DNA from: a bacterium
GTDB taxonomy: Bacteria > SZUA-182 > DTGQ01
Assembly: GCA_023512255.1 (NCBI GenBank)
Contig: JAILZY010000047.1
Location: forward strand, 1-25,970
Direction of reading: 5' to 3'
Length of the DNA: 25,970 nucleotides
The notes under the pieces were generated by a model. It had not been told where the DNA came from, made no database searches, and was given only the letters and a program-made list of their open reading frames with translations. The position numbers and the translations under genes were made by a program. Shown one piece after another: positions 24,001-25,970 of the stretch; the first letter of the stretch is position 1, and each line of letters opens with the position of its first letter.

Positions 24001-24218
24001 TGGATTATCTGACCGAGAGAAAGATAGACCTGGTGATCAATATTCCCAAAAACTACCAGGAGGAAGAATTGACCAATGACTATATCATTCGCCGAAAAGC
24101 TGTTGATTTTGCAATTCCACTCCTTACCAATATACAACTAGCTCGGCGCTTTGCAGAGGCTATCTGCAAAAAATCACTGAAGGATTTGCACATCAAGAGC
24201 TGGAGCGAATACCGATAG
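21021..24218 (+). CDS. carB: Carbamoyl-phosphate synthase large subunit
   Basis: Makes carbamoyl phosphate from bicarbonate, ammonia (from CarA) and two ATP. The 1065 residues (E. coli 1073) fold as two homologous halves. The first opens [21 protein letters not shown] with an ATP-grasp domain ending [20 protein letters not shown]. The second opens [19 protein letters not shown] with ATP-grasp residues [25 protein letters not shown] and [15 protein letters not shown]. The C-terminal MGS-like allosteric domain (about 930-1065) contains [11 protein letters not shown] and [28 protein letters not shown] and [16 protein letters not shown] match the Bacteroidota/CAD type rather than E. coli ([33 protein letters not shown]). 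ATG 21021 has GGTGAGG about 11 bp upstream; the 48-bp gap makes an operon with carA. Confidence 0.97.
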   Translation: [1065 protein letters not shown]

Positions 24219-24267
24219 AATCGCTATTTACTCAAAAGCTGACCCAAAAGACACTCGACAACCTCAA

Positions 24268-24307
24268 GGAGAGACAGCCGGACACACCTTGCCCTCGGCT
24301 TCTCTCC
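24268..24307 (+). terminator. Candidate hairpin terminator after carB
   Basis: GGAGAGACAGCCG (24268-24280) pairs with CGGCTTCTCTCC (24296-24307) with one bulged base and a 15-nt loop. It lies 50 nt past carB and 78 nt before the end of the convergent radical-SAM gene. No clear T-tract follows, so termination is only suggested. The hairpin is not related to the composite elements. Confidence 0.4.
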
Positions 24308-24384
24308 CCTTCCTCTTATGTCTTCAAGGGGATTTTTCGAGGGGAAGACCTTTTGCCTTGGATTCTCAAAGCAGGCGTGACTCC

Positions 24385-25365
24385 TTATTTTTGGTCAGCC
24401 AGATCTCCTTCTCCCTCGCTTTGAGCCTGATAGTAAGTCTGTCCATCGTGCACCCGGACCTTTAGCAGGTGTGATTGAACCATCTCATCGAGCACCTTGA
24501 CCAGCTCAAGGCGATGCGCTTCTCCAGGATGCATCCCTGCCGATTGAGCGATCTCAGCCAAGGTGCAAGGTCTTCGCTTCAGCATTTCAATGATCCGCTT
24601 GCGAAGCGACCGGGAGTAGGAAATACCCTGCTGGCTAGCAGCAGGGCAGTGCTGTCCAACGACCACGGCTTTCGACCCAAGGAGAGCGGCAATCTCTGCC
24701 AGCCGCTCAGGAGAGCTCGGCATTATCCCCTGAACAGCCGGGGGGCGAACTACCGTATTGAGTTGAATCTGCTCTGGTGAGATAGCCTCAACAGCCTTTT
24801 GCAGATGCTGAACATGCCTTGGCTGATCATTGATCATCTGGCAGAGCAGAATCTCTAGCCAGATCTGACCTCGAAACTCTCTCCGCAGGCTAACGAGGCC
24901 CTCGATAATCTCCTCAACCCTAATTCCTTCAAGCGGAAGGTTTACCTGCTCAAAAGTATCCTGCTCGGCTGCATCCAGCGAAGGGACAATTAGATCAACT
25001 TCGTGCAACTCCCTCCTGACCTCAGGATCAGAGAGCAGGGAACTGTTGGTCAAAACAGCTATTGGGATAGTGGTCAATCCCTTGATTTTCGATACCACAT
25101 CCCCAAGGTCAGCATTAAGAGTAGGCTCACCTGAGCCAGCTAGGGTAATATAGTCTACCTGCCCGCCAAGATACGCCAGCCGCTCTTTCAACTCCTCAAT
25201 AATAAGAGCCGGATCCAGAAACGATTTTCTCTGCATGGTCTTGCAGGTTGTCCGGCCAAGTTCGCAATAGATGCAATCGAAGGAGCAGGTTTTATACGGG
25301 ACCATGTCCACCCCAAGAGACCTGCCAAGCCTCCTGGAGAGAACCGGACCAAAAAGTACACCCAT
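24385..25365 (-). CDS. Radical SAM protein with C-terminal winged-helix domain
   Basis: 326 residues. The N-terminal radical SAM domain (about 1-230) binds a 4Fe-4S cluster through C27-x3-C31-x2-C34 in CSFDCIYC; GSGEPTL (about 77-83) is the usual SAM-binding GGE-type segment. The start FGPVLSRRLGRSLGVDMVP is typical of a COG0731-like subgroup, distantly related to TYW1, whose reaction is unknown. Residues about 245-315 form a winged-helix fold (LRKRIIEMLKRRPCTLAEIA, then a basic beta wing), suggesting nucleic-acid binding or regulation. ATG 25365 has GGGAGAAG about 8 bp upstream. It follows the four-cysteine gene by 31 bp, in one transcript. The substrate is not predicted. Confidence 0.85.
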   Translation of the reverse strand: MGVLFGPVLSRRLGRSLGVDMVPYKTCSFDCIYCELGRTTCKTMQRKSFLDPALIIEELKERLAYLGGQVDYITLAGSGEPTLNADLGDVVSKIKGLTTIPIAVLTNSSLLSDPEVRRELHEVDLIVPSLDAAEQDTFEQVNLPLEGIRVEEIIEGLVSLRREFRGQIWLEILLCQMINDQPRHVQHLQKAVEAISPEQIQLNTVVRPPAVQGIMPSSPERLAEIAALLGSKAVVVGQHCPAASQQGISYSRSLRKRIIEMLKRRPCTLAEIAQSAGMHPGEAHRLELVKVLDEMVQSHLLKVRVHDGQTYYQAQSEGEGDLADQK

Positions 25366-25396
25366 GAGCTACTTCTCCCGAAAAAAATAGCCTGCC

Positions 25397-25843
25397 CTAA
25401 AAGCAGCCTAACTGGCAGCCCTTGATCTTGATCTTCAGCTCATTCAGCAGGCTTCCCATTTCCTTGCGGGGAAGCTGATGTTCATCAGCCAGCCTGGTTG
25501 CTTCTTCACAGGTGATCTTTCCCTCACGAGCTACATTTTGAATTGCCGCAATCAATTTTTCCCGTTGTTCTTGGTGCATATTTCTCACCCTTTCCAGATT
25601 GAGTAGGAGAATATCTAATCTCCCCTGCTGAGGAGGATGCCGAAAAAAGGCTGCCAGCTCTTCAGGAGAAAAAAAAGATTTAAGATAAGCTTCTATGTCC
25701 ACATCGCTTCGATCCATCCAACAGATAACTAATCGAGGGCAGGCCTTCCCTTCTGCCTGCTTGCGACAATAGAAGAAAGGCACTTCCCCGCCCAAGGTGG
25801 GACAGCGGATCATCAGATGGTCAAAGCTTTCTCTTGTGATCAT
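25397..25843 (-). CDS. Small four-cysteine protein ending in CQLGCF (unknown function)
   Basis: 148 residues. C14, C26, C35 and C41 in RCPTLGGEVPFFYCR and ACPRLVICW are spaced like a small zinc-binding or redox domain. The middle is helical, and a C-terminal helical region resembles a short DNA-binding or docking module ending LLNELKIKIKGCQLGCF. I have seen this combination mainly in deltaproteobacterial genomes; its function is unknown. The frame stays open to the window edge, but family similarity begins at MITRESFDHLMIRCP. A consensus promoter ends just before this ATG, so I start at 25843 and expect a leaderless mRNA. There is no ribosome site; the ATG at 25909 has none either. Confidence 0.7.
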   Translation of the reverse strand: MITRESFDHLMIRCPTLGGEVPFFYCRKQAEGKACPRLVICWMDRSDVDIEAYLKSFFSPEELAAFFRHPPQQGRLDILLLNLERVRNMHQEQREKLIAAIQNVAREGKITCEEATRLADEHQLPRKEMGSLLNELKIKIKGCQLGCF

Positions 25844-25849
25844 AGTCAA

Positions 25850-25878
25850 ATTATACGAGAATTTCAGGAGAGTGTCAA
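25850..25878 (-). promoter_or_regulatory. Perfect-consensus sigma70 promoter giving a leaderless start
   Basis: On the minus strand TTGACA (25878 to 25873), exactly 17 bp, then TATAAT (25855 to 25850). With the last -10 base at -7, position +1 is 25843, the A of the ATG of the four-cysteine gene. Confidence 0.75.
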
Positions 25879-25970
25879 TTTCGCTCTTCGGCAGACAGAT
25901 GTTCCCCATGTTTAAATTAGGAGGAGGAGATAAGCCGCAGGGTAAGGGTATTGAGGTAAAAGACAATAGT

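Noticed and set aside
25915-25970. GGAGGAGGAG on the plus strand at the right edge as a ribosome site
   Set aside because: No ATG, GTG or TTG at a suitable distance opens a frame before the window ends.

Overview
This 26-kb window reads as chromosome of an uncultivated Gram-negative bacterium. It is gene-dense, with moderate G+C by eye. Evidence for Gram-negative: a signal-peptide-bearing outer-membrane beta-barrel protein, further exported proteins, RecBCD and sigma70-type promoters. The small four-cysteine protein ending in CQLGCF and the radical-SAM/winged-helix protein at the right end resemble families I associate with deltaproteobacterial (Desulfobacterota-like) genomes. carAB instead resembles the Bacteroidota/eukaryotic CAD branch. 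The lineage is therefore left open.

Layout, left to right. (1) 1-758: a 5'-truncated HI0074-type substrate-binding gene coupled to an intact minimal nucleotidyltransferase. (2) 851-10329: a recC-recB-recD operon behind a good sigma70 promoter. (3) 10430-11986, minus: yifB/comM, convergent with recD. (4) 12198-15170, minus: an exported DUF4139 protein followed by an outer-membrane beta-barrel protein. Divergent from these, 15421-18338, plus: a CpsB/CapC-type PHP phosphatase and a TMTC-like membrane glycosyltransferase with TPRs, together suggesting a cell-surface glycan locus. (5) 18451-19221, minus: a secreted protein with a ~100-residue LYGG repeat. (6) 19893-24218, plus: carA-carB. (7) 24385-25843, minus: the radical-SAM gene, preceded in the operon by the four-cysteine gene, whose consensus promoter predicts a leaderless mRNA.

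The most unusual structure is a composite element of about 125 bp made of three hairpins. It occurs twice, in inverted orientation, exactly between convergent gene pairs (10273-10400 and 18320-18445). A partial copy lies between recC and recB. Related hairpin arms differ by paired, compensating substitutions, so the fold appears conserved. The elements overlap the 3' ends of recD and of the glycosyltransferase gene and supply their last codons. A second window-wide theme is short (11-23 nt) tandem duplications in most intergenic spacers, several falling on start, stop or promoter signals. No transposase, integrase, tRNA, rRNA or CRISPR array was recognised.
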